In this document: positions 8,132 to 15,459 of the stretch, in pieces
How the letters are laid out: each line of letters starts with the position of its first letter
How positions within the stretch are numbered: the first letter of the stretch is position 1
Assembly: GCA_023419605.1 (NCBI GenBank)
Contig: JAEZXR010000119.1
Location: forward strand, 1 to 64,000
DNA length: 64,000 nucleotides
Reading direction: 5' to 3'
Source: Bacillota bacterium
GTDB lineage: Bacteria > Bacillota > Clostridia > Acetivibrionales > JAEZXR01
Notes under the pieces: model-generated
The model's input: only the letters and a program-made list of their open reading frames with translations
What the model was told of the DNA's origin: nothing
Databases searched by the model: none
Translations under genes and position numbers: made by a program

Positions 8132-8683
8132 GTGAAAATCAATGTGCGTGATATGACACTGGTAGCGTTGTTTGCTGCTTTGATGGTGGTAGGTGCTTAT
8201 TTGAAAATTCCCCTTCCGTGGGTATCCTTAACTTTTCAGCCCTTCTTCTGCGCCTTTGCAGGAATCCTGCTGGGAGCACGCCTGGGTTTTCTATCCCAGC
8301 TTGTTTATATTGCTATGGGATTGGTGGGATTGCCGGTGTTTACTCAAGGGGGAGGGCTGCTGTATGTGCTGAAGCCATCCTTTGGATATCTGATCGGTTT
8401 TGCTGCAGGAGCCTATATCATCGGTAAAATATCCGAAACCCTGGGAAGGGTTAATGTCGTAAACTCCGCAGCCGCTCTAATCAGTGGGCTGGTGGTAATT
8501 TATGCCATCGGCGTCCCTTACACCTACCTTATACTTAGGTTTTACATGCATAAACCTGACGTGGCCATTGTTGGAGCTACGCTAGTTCCTCTCTTTATCA
8601 AGGATTTGGTACTGTTTTTGCTGATTGCTGCGGTTTCTTCCAGTATTGTACCACGGGTCCGGCGTTCCGTAATAACGGGCTAA
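8132..8683 (+). CDS. bioY: Biotin transporter BioY (ECF S component)
   Basis: 183 residues. BioY is the membrane-embedded substrate-binding S component of an energy-coupling-factor biotin importer; it works with EcfAA'T, which is not in the window. Five to six hydrophobic helices are visible. The family pattern includes an N-terminal RDMTLVALFAALMVVGAYLKIP, the Gly-rich FAGILLGARLGFLSQLVY, and VFTQGGGLLYVLKPSFGYLIGF, which contains the biotin-pocket region of known BioY proteins. GTG 8132 is favoured because the conserved region begins soon after it; GTG 8120 would add four residues. The leader holds copy 1 of the palindromic element behind a good promoter. A terminator follows. Confidence 0.9.
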   Translation: MKINVRDMTLVALFAALMVVGAYLKIPLPWVSLTFQPFFCAFAGILLGARLGFLSQLVYIAMGLVGLPVFTQGGGLLYVLKPSFGYLIGFAAGAYIIGKISETLGRVNVVNSAAALISGLVVIYAIGVPYTYLILRFYMHKPDVAIVGATLVPLFIKDLVLFLLIAAVSSSIVPRVRRSVITG

Positions 8684-8700
8684 GAGGCAGCAATAACAGG

Positions 8701-8741
8701 AAACCCGAAATAAACGGAATTTGCCGCTTATTTCGGGTTTT
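8701..8741. terminator. Bidirectional terminator between bioY and DUF1540 gene
   Basis: AAACCCGAAATAA (8701-8713) pairs perfectly with TTATTTCGGGTTT (8728-8740). The second arm encodes the last residues and stop of the minus-strand DUF1540 gene. Confidence 0.8.
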
Positions 8742-8883
8742 CACATGAATTCTCCGAGTCTGTTTTTCCATGAAAAAAGAGGCAGTCCGTGAGGGTTGAA
8801 ATCGAATTAACGGAGATATTATCAAGAGTACACGTGCCTTCAACCTGGTAAATGCAATTGGATGCACAGTTTATAGTTGTCAT
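8728..8883 (-). CDS. DUF1540 small cysteine-rich protein
   Basis: 51 residues. The sequence INCASNCIYQVEGTCTL followed later by TDCLFFHGK has the spaced cysteines of DUF1540, a small, probably metal-binding domain common in spore-forming Clostridia and Bacilli. Its biochemical role is unknown. The start at 8883 is set by GGGAGG 7 nt upstream on the minus strand. Its final codons fall inside the terminator shared with bioY. Confidence 0.8.
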   Translation of the reverse strand: MTTINCASNCIYQVEGTCTLDNISVNSISTLTDCLFFHGKTDSENSCENPK

Positions 8884-9407
8884 AATATTACCTCCCGATT
8901 TTATTATTGCCACAAAACTTTAAAATATGAAATGAACAAATTAACAAAAAGGTAAGGAATCCTTCAAAAACAATTTGAAGGCATAAAAACATCCGCGCCC
9001 TGATTTTATTTAATCAGGGCGCGGGTTATTTAAATAACTGCCTGTTACCGCGGATACAAGCAGTTAGTTCTAATACCTATATGTATGAGACAAGATCGGG
9101 AAAAATACTAGAGTGCACTTATGTTAATTGCTTTAATTGTTCAAAAATCGTGCATGATAAAGTTCTACGATGGTTGGACGGCTGTAAGAGGGTATTCTAT
9201 GGGGTTTCGCTGCATTGTGCATGGGTCATTTATATGAATGTACTTGTGTCCGGCGGACTTAAAATGCCAGCGGTTTGGACGCCATACAGAAAATAATATA
9301 TAAAATCCATCTTCCGGGAGATCTGTGGAAAACAGTATTCCTGTTTTTCACATTCTCCTTTACATCTGATATATAATATGTATACATGGAAAAAAAGGTG
9401 AATTGAT
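8884..9407. other. Intergenic region with two hairpins, no convincing gene
   Basis: Contains a short hairpin CCTTCAAA...TTTGAAGG (8961-8981) and a perfect 13-bp hairpin CCGCGCCCTGATT/AATCAGGGCGCGG (8993-9024) followed by an AT-rich tail, which looks like a terminator though no gene reads into it on the plus strand. A 71-codon open frame at 9081-9296 has no ribosome binding site or family resemblance. A TATAAT at about 9373 may be the -10 of the next gene. Confidence 0.5.
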
Positions 9408-10175
9408 ATGGAAAGTAAAAATATGAACTTTATAGAAAGTCCCAATCTGCCTGTAAAACCTGTTACAGCAGCCATCGTTGACGGGAGGATTCCTTCTTTG
9501 ATGGAAACTACCCTTATGGATAGAGGTATGAAATTATTTAAAACGAAGCCTTTGCCCGGTATTTACAATGCCATAGCCTATCATCCCGATATCATGCTGC
9601 ACCATCTCGGAGGAAGAGATCTCCTGTATGCACCGGGAGTCGATGAGGAGTTTCTGGGAAGCCTGAGGAAAATGGGAATGTGCCTTATAGAAGGAAAGAC
9701 GGAATTAACTGCAAGATACCCTGGAAATATCGCGTATAATATCTGTCGAATCGGAAATACTGCAATTCATAATCTGAATTATACGGATCCCATCCTTCGA
9801 AGGGAACTGGAAAAAAGGGGTGTACAGATCGTTCACGTGAAGCAGGGGTATGCAAAGTGTTCCATTTCGGTAGTGGACAGTCATTCCATTATTACGGCAG
9901 ATGCCGGCATTGCAAAAGCGCTGGAAAAGTACGGAATTGAAGTGCTTTTCATTGAGCCGGAAGAAGGTATTCGTCTGCATGAATTGGAGTATGGATTTAT
10001 TGGAGGAAGTACGGGCTGTCTTGGCAGTAAAACCTGGGCAATAGCGGGAAACCTGAAGCATCTGAATGCAGTAAATCAAATCAGCGAGTTTCTGACGAGA
10101 AAAGGAAAGGATATTCTATGCCTGTATGACGGTCCTGTAATGGACATAGGAAGCATCGTTCCGTTGATGGAGTAA
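9408..10175 (+). CDS. DUF6873 family protein (GME/arginine-deiminase-like fold)
   Basis: 255 residues. It resembles the clostridial family named DUF6873, predicted to adopt the guanidino-group-modifying enzyme fold of arginine deiminases and dimethylaminohydrolases. Visible parts are MHHLGGRDLLYAPG near residue 65, a central KQGYAKCSISVVDSHSIITAD (about 147-167) with a Cys and a His, and the C-terminal FIGGSTGCLGSKTWAIAGNL (about 203-222), where the Cys resembles the nucleophile position of GME enzymes. Substrate unknown. AAGGTGA precedes the ATG by about 6 nt. It appears to be a single-gene unit; no terminator was seen directly after it. Confidence 0.65.
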   Translation: MESKNMNFIESPNLPVKPVTAAIVDGRIPSLMETTLMDRGMKLFKTKPLPGIYNAIAYHPDIMLHHLGGRDLLYAPGVDEEFLGSLRKMGMCLIEGKTELTARYPGNIAYNICRIGNTAIHNLNYTDPILRRELEKRGVQIVHVKQGYAKCSISVVDSHSIITADAGIAKALEKYGIEVLFIEPEEGIRLHELEYGFIGGSTGCLGSKTWAIAGNLKHLNAVNQISEFLTRKGKDILCLYDGPVMDIGSIVPLME

Positions 10176-10460
10176 CTTTGTATATTTCTTGAATCTCCTT
10201 TATAAAATAGTAACTCCCTTGATATCCCTCTGCATATAATGTAGCAGATTGCATACTTTGAACCTGGAAAAAGCTTCTCCGAAGCTGAAGTAAGGAGAGC
10301 CTAACAGAATAATGTACTGAAGGCTGCGATCAAAGTAATAGTTCGAAATAATTGAAGAAGTTGGGAAAAATGGAAAATATGTGGAAGAATTTGCATATGA
10401 CCTTTACTGCATACAACAATTTACGAAGACGCATACTACAGTTGAAGGGATGTGAAGTTG

Positions 10461-11366
10461 ATGCAGTTTCTTAGCATTGGGGTTAACGAATGTGCTGATG
10501 ACATATTGCAGCAAATAACAAATGAACTACAGCAACTCAATAGTAAAAAAATTAGTTATTCAATAGATGAAGTTAATTCCGGTGATTCGACTTCCATTAT
10601 CTGCAGCATAGAGGACGACAAAACGCAGGACAGAAAGTCGATTCAATGCTACGATGCACTAAGGATACATGTTTCCAATGCACTGGCAGATTTTATTATC
10701 AGGAAATACGAAGAGAAGTTAATTAGCAGAATCATCAACAGCAATTACTGCTATTTCAACTCCGTAGAGAAAAAGGAGATATTCAATCTCTCACTAAAAA
10801 TCATTCGAAATGAAGATAAAAACCTGGTTAACAGCTTATTCCAGATTCATCGGAGGAATGTCATCATCCGGAAGCTTATGGACTACTTTGAAGGATCAAA
10901 CAGCTTGATTCTGGACGGTTTTGTTAACTTCAGGCTCAAAGACTACATGAAAGATTTGGAAGAAGTTGTCGACAAAGCTGTAGATGATTTTTTAATGGAA
11001 AGGGAATACAGGGAATTTATAAGGCTTTTGAGATATTTTGTCGATATTCAGGAGCCGAAATTTGAAATGATTCATGTTTTAGTCGGATATGATAACAAAT
11101 ATATATTATTGGATGAGCACAAAAAGGAAATTACCAATGAGTGCATCCAGGACTTTGTAAATGAGATATCCGAGGGGGAGATCAATTACGATGATCTTTT
11201 AGTCAGCTCTCTTATCACGCTTGCCCCCAAAAAGGTGATTATACACAGCAACGGGCAGTTTCGAAACAAGGAACTGCTGGAGACCATCAAAAATGTATTC
11301 AATGGAAAAGTAGTTTTATGTACCCAGTGCGATATCTGTAGCGTAAATATGGTAAATAAAAGTTAG
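10461..11366 (+). CDS. ytxC: Sporulation protein YtxC
   Basis: 301 residues. YtxC is a poorly characterised protein conserved in spore-forming Bacillota. The match rests on overall size and the conserved middle and C-terminal parts: DGFVNFRLKDYMKDLEEVVD (about residues 153-172), MEREYREFIRLLRYFV (about 180-195), and a C-terminal KKVIIHSNG...LLETIKNVF stretch. The ATG at 10461 is favoured because AAGGGA ends about 10 nt upstream; a GTG at 10452 is too close to that site. The 275-nt upstream region contains small inverted repeats (AGCCT/AGGCT, GCTTC/GAAGC) but no recognised RNA. A clear terminator follows. Confidence 0.85.
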   Translation: MQFLSIGVNECADDILQQITNELQQLNSKKISYSIDEVNSGDSTSIICSIEDDKTQDRKSIQCYDALRIHVSNALADFIIRKYEEKLISRIINSNYCYFNSVEKKEIFNLSLKIIRNEDKNLVNSLFQIHRRNVIIRKLMDYFEGSNSLILDGFVNFRLKDYMKDLEEVVDKAVDDFLMEREYREFIRLLRYFVDIQEPKFEMIHVLVGYDNKYILLDEHKKEITNECIQDFVNEISEGEINYDDLLVSSLITLAPKKVIIHSNGQFRNKELLETIKNVFNGKVVLCTQCDICSVNMVNKS

Positions 11367-11367
11367 A

Positions 11368-11397
11368 GGAAGTAGGTCCAGACCTACTTCCTTTTTT
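11368..11397 (+). terminator. Intrinsic terminator after ytxC
   Basis: GGAAGTAGGT pairs with ACCTACTTCC across a four-base loop and is followed by six T. Confidence 0.92.
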
Positions 11398-11442
11398 CTA
11401 CTTCTAGTACTAATTTACTACAAAATATTTACATATTTCTTA

Positions 11443-11641
11443 TTGACTTTACTTTCTAAAATGATAAAATATTATCAGGAAATAAAGTTCTCTAACAGGC
11501 TTTATTACTTGATTTGAACCTATACAAAAGATGAATTGCGAAATGAACGAATGATGGATTTATAAAAAGCTAAAGAGGAATAAGAAGAAAGAACAAAAGA
11601 AGAGATCCGGGTAAAAAAGAGAGTCACTGGCTCTCTTTTTT
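11443..11641 (+). ncRNA. Candidate small RNA between ytxC and the Asp23 gene
   Basis: A promoter-like TTGACT (11443-11448), 16-nt spacer and TAAAAT (11465-11470) is followed by about 165 nt without a usable reading frame, then a terminator hairpin (AAAAAGAGAG at 11614-11623, CTCTCTTTTT at 11631-11640). The middle is purine-rich (about 11565-11605). Promoter plus terminator without an ORF is what a trans-acting small RNA looks like, but this is inference; it might also be a leader attenuator for the gene at 11856. Confidence 0.35.
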
Positions 11642-11704
11642 CTATTGCCTTTTACCACTATGCCAGCAGAAGGTTTTATGGTAGAATAGGTGGTAGTTTA
11701 CATC

Positions 11705-11836
11705 GGTAACGAACTTCGCACCCTACTAAATCGGAGCCGAAAAACAAGCGGCAGTTATATACAATAGGATTGGCAACTGCTGATTTGTATAGGATGGTTT
11801 TCGGCGGAGTAAATTCGACTTTAAAGTTCGTTATCC
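11705..11836 (+). ncRNA. Four-copy palindromic element, copy 2 (candidate structured leader)
   Basis: The outer stem GGTAACGAACTT (11705-11716) pairs with AAGTTCGTTATCC (11824-11836). The inner stem GCCGAAAA (11736-11743) pairs with TTTTCGGC (11798-11805), with a further GCAGTT/AACTGC hairpin in the loop. TTCGGCGGAGTAAATTC (11800-11816) is identical over 17 nt to the copy at 34933-34949. The 3-prime arm ends only 5 nt before the ribosome binding site of the gene at 11856, so folding could affect translation initiation. Confidence 0.62.
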
Positions 11837-11855
11837 GTAAGAAGGAGATACAAGC

Positions 11856-12695
11856 ATGAAGGTTTATGGTTTCATTGGTCCCAGTGGTACCGGCAAGAGC
11901 CATCGGGCTACCTGGGTCGCACGTGAAAGAGGGATTGACTTTATTATAGATGACGGTTTGCTGATCCGGGGAACCCGGATCGTGGCGGGAACTTCCGCTA
12001 AAAAGGAAAGTACGAAGATTGCATCCGTAAAGCGGGCTTTGTTTACCGATGCAAAGCATGCTGCGGATGTAAAACGGGCGCTGGAACTATATCAGGCTCC
12101 TTCTTTGCTGATCCTGGGAACCTCCGACGGCATGGTTGAGGCAATTGCAAAACGGCTGGAGCTTCCACAGATCAGCGAAAAAATCTATATTCATCAGGTA
12201 GCCAGCGAATTTGAAATCAAACAGGCCATCTCTACCCGAAGAGAGCAGGGAAAGCACGTTATTCCGGTGCCTACCTTCGAGATCAAAAAAGACTTTTCCG
12301 GGTACTTTCTGGACCCTCTCCAGATTTTTCGAAGAAAGGGCAAGGGAAGCTTTCAACTGGAAGGGGAAAAGTCCGTGGTTCGTCCTACCTTCAGCTACAT
12401 GGGGAAGTATACCATATCCGATTATACCATTTACCAGATTATCGATTACGTAACTTCCAAAATCGAAGGTGTGCATAAAATCTCCCGGTTCCGGGCGGAA
12501 AACCATCCTGACGGATTATATGTCGAGATGGATCTGGTGCTGGTCATGGGCTATCCTATAAAGCCGCTGCTGCGCAGTATTCAGCAAAAGTTGGCGGAAG
12601 AGGTGGAGAAGCTTACGGCGCTGAACATTAAAGCCATCAATCTGGTGGCAAAGAGTTTGGTGGTAGAAGGAAAGAAGGAGCTGGAAGGGGAGTAA
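11856..12695 (+). CDS. P-loop NTPase / Asp23-Gls24 fusion protein
   Basis: 279 residues. The first 8-16 residues hold a Walker A P-loop (GPSGTGKS), followed by about 110 residues of a small nucleotide-kinase-like domain (LLILGTSDGMVEAIAKRL). The C-terminal part (about 180-275) has the Asp23/Gls24 pattern: YTISDYTIYQIIDYVTSKIEGVHKISR, then YVEMDLVLVMGYPIKPLLRSIQQKL. Asp23/Gls24 proteins are envelope-stress or membrane-associated proteins in Bacillota; the fused NTPase suggests an ATP- or GTP-dependent switch, which is inference. AAGGAG at 11842-11847 fixes the start. The leader carries copy 2 of the palindromic element right up to the binding site. Confidence 0.75.
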   Translation: MKVYGFIGPSGTGKSHRATWVARERGIDFIIDDGLLIRGTRIVAGTSAKKESTKIASVKRALFTDAKHAADVKRALELYQAPSLLILGTSDGMVEAIAKRLELPQISEKIYIHQVASEFEIKQAISTRREQGKHVIPVPTFEIKKDFSGYFLDPLQIFRRKGKGSFQLEGEKSVVRPTFSYMGKYTISDYTIYQIIDYVTSKIEGVHKISRFRAENHPDGLYVEMDLVLVMGYPIKPLLRSIQQKLAEEVEKLTALNIKAINLVAKSLVVEGKKELEGE

Positions 12696-13293
12696 ATATT
12701 GTGAATTATAATTAATGTTATCACAAAATATAATTACTCTTGTAACGGTTATAATAAAATATTGTCATAAATTTCGGCCCTTATTGCATCTTGAAGTCAG
12801 GTGCAATAAGGGCTTTATGTTTTTGCCGCAGGACTATAGCCGGTAATCGGCACGTTTACGGATGCTGCCCAAAACAACCGGACTCGCAGCCGTACCGCCG
12901 GTACAGATAAAGGGAAATGGAAATAAGAACATTTCCGTCGCTTTCTTCTACCGGAAATATTATGGCGAGTAAATAAAAAGAGGAGGATCTGGACAGCCTT
13001 CAATATACCGCAGAAATAAGCATTGTACAGGTTATGGATTAGACCATGGATAAATTTTTATTTCCCAGGAGCAGACATATTTGCAAAATTTCCATAAATA
13101 GATAATAGAGATGGGAGATCACTTACAACAGCGAGGGACAATCGTCATACTTGCAGCAAAGGGAGTAATGGCTGAATGCATGTTTGGTTCTAAAGAAGGT
13201 ATGACGTGCAGCGGAAAAATTTTACCGGATGGTTGGGTAGGAGCACCCCCGTTGTTGAAAAGAAATCTATATAGCAGGGAAAGGATGTGTTTT
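12696..13293. other. Intergenic region with one terminator, no confident gene
   Basis: After the terminator at 12777-12813 the remaining 480 nt show short open stretches in several frames and no family match. An open frame joins in-frame to the following gene from 13111, but it lacks hydrophobic character and a binding site, so the later ATG is preferred. The region 12830-12920 is GC-richer than its surroundings and might be a decayed gene; I could not identify it. Confidence 0.4.
12777..12813 (+). terminator. Intrinsic terminator-like hairpin after the Asp23 gene
   Basis: GCCCTTATTGCA (12777-12788) pairs perfectly with TGCAATAAGGGC (12802-12813), followed by TTTATGTTTTT. Confidence 0.8.
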
Positions 13294-13968
13294 ATGAATA
13301 CAAATTCACCAGGTAAACTAGCGTTTTGGACTGCCTTTTTTGCCGCAGTTTTTAGCGTTATGTACTCAATTTTTCAAATATTATCAGCATTAGGTGTTCT
13401 CACAGGCTATGCCAGCCAGATATTAATCTTTGGTACATCGATTTTAATAGCTCCTTCCTTTGTAGCTATGATGGCGTGTGTACACCAGTCCGCCCCCGAT
13501 TCTAAAAAAGTTTGGAGCCAGATCGGGGTGCTTTTTTCCGTACTTTATGCAGTTTTCGTTATGATGACCTATATGACGGAATTGTTTGTAGTGATACCGC
13601 ACAGTATGCGCGGCGAAGCGGATAAAGTCGCCTTACTGGCCTTTAATCCCGAATCAATCATGTATGTCATTGATGGCCTGGGATATACCTTTATGTGTTT
13701 GGCAACACTGTTTACAGTACCGATATATATAAATACAGGAATTGAGAAGTGGATTAAACGAATGTCTATTATGAACGGGATATTAGGCATACCGATTTTT
13801 ATCGTTTATACTCACTTTCAGCCTGTGCTGTTGTTCTTTGTGGCTTTGTGGATGGTTACCGTACCGGGGATTTGTATTCTTTTGACTGTTCGATTTGGCA
13901 GTACAGTCTATAGGGGAAATAAAACAAATACCCATCATAGGAAGATTGTGAATATTAAAATTTCATGA
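13294..13968 (+). CDS. Integral membrane protein of unknown function
   Basis: 224 residues with about six hydrophobic segments (roughly residues 8-30, 37-60, 75-100, 120-145, 157-178 and 185-205) and a short basic cytoplasmic tail (NKTNTHHRKIVNIKI). No enzymatic motif or named family was recognised; the layout resembles small membrane proteins found singly in Bacillota genomes. The ATG at 13294 is preferred over an upstream in-frame ATG at 13111 because GGAAAGGATG precedes it and the hydrophobic region starts at once. There are no partner genes. Function unknown. Confidence 0.6.
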   Translation: MNTNSPGKLAFWTAFFAAVFSVMYSIFQILSALGVLTGYASQILIFGTSILIAPSFVAMMACVHQSAPDSKKVWSQIGVLFSVLYAVFVMMTYMTELFVVIPHSMRGEADKVALLAFNPESIMYVIDGLGYTFMCLATLFTVPIYINTGIEKWIKRMSIMNGILGIPIFIVYTHFQPVLLFFVALWMVTVPGICILLTVRFGSTVYRGNKTNTHHRKIVNIKIS

Positions 13969-14309
13969 ATATGATCAATCGATACATATAAATAGATGTA
14001 TATACGGATGATAAAGATCAGGAATCCAGAAATGAAGATTAGAACCTCATCCCCAGGAAAACACTGGGCTCAAGTGACGGAATACTGCTCACAGAGACAT
14101 AAGAAGCAAAATAAGGTAGAACCATAGGAAACGAAGACGAGTAATTCGGGTGGCGATGTTACAGGGTCCCCAAAAGGGTGTTATGCGAAGAATAAAATAG
14201 TAGCCACCCTTGGTGGGGTGTATTTTAATATACCTGTTTCTTACTACATATAGGCGACGACTAGGATGTATGGGAATTTCATACGCCACCTTGCTGAAGG
14301 AGATGTTAT
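13969..14309. other. Intergenic region with imperfect inverted repeats
   Basis: No gene was recognised. The segment from about 14149 to 14289 is bounded by GGTGGCGATG and CATACGCCACC in inverted orientation and contains CCCC-(A-rich)-AGGGTG blocks that are partly inverted copies of each other. A 66-codon open frame on the minus strand (14089-14289) lies within it but has no binding site. It could be a decayed small mobile element; support is weak. Confidence 0.35.
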
Positions 14310-15350
14310 ATGGATAAAGTTAACACTTTTGATGGATTTGCGAATAAGATACTTAAAACCTATCACATGGGAGAAGAAGAATTCTGGGCGGCTGTAATGG
14401 CCCCGTTCTTATCCGATAGCAATGTTTTGACAATGTGGAAGCACCGTAAGGTGGGTTTGGAGCTTTTAAACCTATTTAAGGATGTAGATGATGAAAGGAA
14501 GAAGTTTCTGGCCCAATATACGATTCCAACGGGACTCGACATAACAAAATGGAAAAGTCTGAGTAAGAAAGATGAATATTTTAAGGATGCCTATCCCGTT
14601 TACGCATTTTTAGTCATATGGATGGAGGAGAACGGATTAACCGAAAAGCTGGAAGCTTTTGGGGATATCCTTCGCGCTGTAGTCTATGGGATCGCGGGGT
14701 ATGGAATCCTGGATGTCATAGTGGACGAAAAGAATTTCTCCGCTATTGAGCTCCTTACTGCCCAAGCGCTTATTGCTGAATATGAGACAAAGATTCTTAC
14801 GACCTTTGGCGCAACGGAAATTAATCTCAACATTTTGCACCGGATTCGAGACCAGTTTCTAAAAGCTGAAATCAAAGAAAAATCCCTTCGTGAAAAGAGG
14901 AGTCCTTATGATAAGGATAAACCGATAGAATGCGGTTTTAAAGCCGCTCATCTTTTGACACCCTTCATGCTTAGCCTGGAGTGTTTGGGAAAGTCCTCTC
15001 TTATCGATGATTATTTTGAGGTTTTCTTTTTATTTGGTGCAGTGATTCAGATTATGGATGATCTGAAAGATTTGGAAGAAGACCTTTCCATTGGACATTT
15101 TTCTTATGTGACACTGGACTCGGATGCATTTTCCTTGTTCAAAAAGGGCCGAAAGCCAGGTGAAATTGCGAAAAGGCTTTTAGAAGACAAGCTGCGTCTG
15201 AAAGATATTTATACCACGTGCAAAAAGCTTATAGCGGATTCAAATACGATTTTAAGGAACCTGAAGGATCCATTTTTGCCAAGGATTGTATATGTTACAG
15301 AACTGAGACTGGATTCCTATTTTAGAAAGGAATTAAAATTGGATGTATAG
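14310..15350 (+). CDS. Class 1 isoprenoid biosynthesis-type enzyme
   Basis: 346 residues, mostly helical. The all-alpha class I terpenoid synthase fold is suggested by two Asp-rich motifs: GILDVIVDE (about residues 131-139), an atypical first motif, and IQIMDDLKDLEEDL (about 245-258), a clear metal-binding second motif. Such enzymes bind prenyl diphosphates through magnesium; related proteins are found as squalene/phytoene-type or polyprenyl synthetase-like enzymes of unknown product. The first motif lacks the usual DDxxD, so activity and product are uncertain. AAGGAG lies about 9 nt before the ATG. It is a single gene, with no other isoprenoid genes nearby, and converges on the oxidoreductase gene. 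Confidence 0.65.
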   Translation: MDKVNTFDGFANKILKTYHMGEEEFWAAVMAPFLSDSNVLTMWKHRKVGLELLNLFKDVDDERKKFLAQYTIPTGLDITKWKSLSKKDEYFKDAYPVYAFLVIWMEENGLTEKLEAFGDILRAVVYGIAGYGILDVIVDEKNFSAIELLTAQALIAEYETKILTTFGATEINLNILHRIRDQFLKAEIKEKSLREKRSPYDKDKPIECGFKAAHLLTPFMLSLECLGKSSLIDDYFEVFFLFGAVIQIMDDLKDLEEDLSIGHFSYVTLDSDAFSLFKKGRKPGEIAKRLLEDKLRLKDIYTTCKKLIADSNTILRNLKDPFLPRIVYVTELRLDSYFRKELKLDV

Positions 15351-15398
15351 AGAATGAAGGGAAGCTATGCTGCTTAGGCTGTTAAATGCCAATATTCC

Positions 15399-15436
15399 CA
15401 ACATACAGGGATGCGTATCGCATTCCCTGTATGTTG
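15399..15436. terminator. Bidirectional terminator hairpin
   Basis: CAACATACAGGGA and TCCCTGTATGTTG form a 13-bp stem extended inward by TGCG/CGCA with one bulge. It lies between the convergent genes ending at 15350 and 15460. T runs are poor, so strength is uncertain. Confidence 0.65.
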
Positions 15437-15459
15437 AGACAGCCTCCAATTATAAAGTT

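Noticed and set aside
9081..9296. 71-codon open frame between DUF1540 and the DUF6873 gene
   Set aside because: No ribosome binding site, uneven composition and no recognisable family.
10230..10335. Small inverted repeats before ytxC considered as a riboswitch or small SRP RNA
   Set aside because: The pairing is short and none of the conserved sequence of cyclic-di-GMP, T-box or SRP RNA classes is seen.
12815..13003. 62-codon minus-strand frame after the Asp23 gene
   Set aside because: No start signal, basic low-complexity product, no family; at best a decayed gene.
13111..13293. 61-codon N-terminal extension of the membrane protein
   Set aside because: The sequence is unlike a signal or membrane part, and a good start with its own binding site follows at 13294.
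14089..14289. 66-codon minus-strand frame between the membrane protein and the isoprenoid enzyme
   Set aside because: No binding site; it overlaps the imperfect inverted repeats and probably arises from them.
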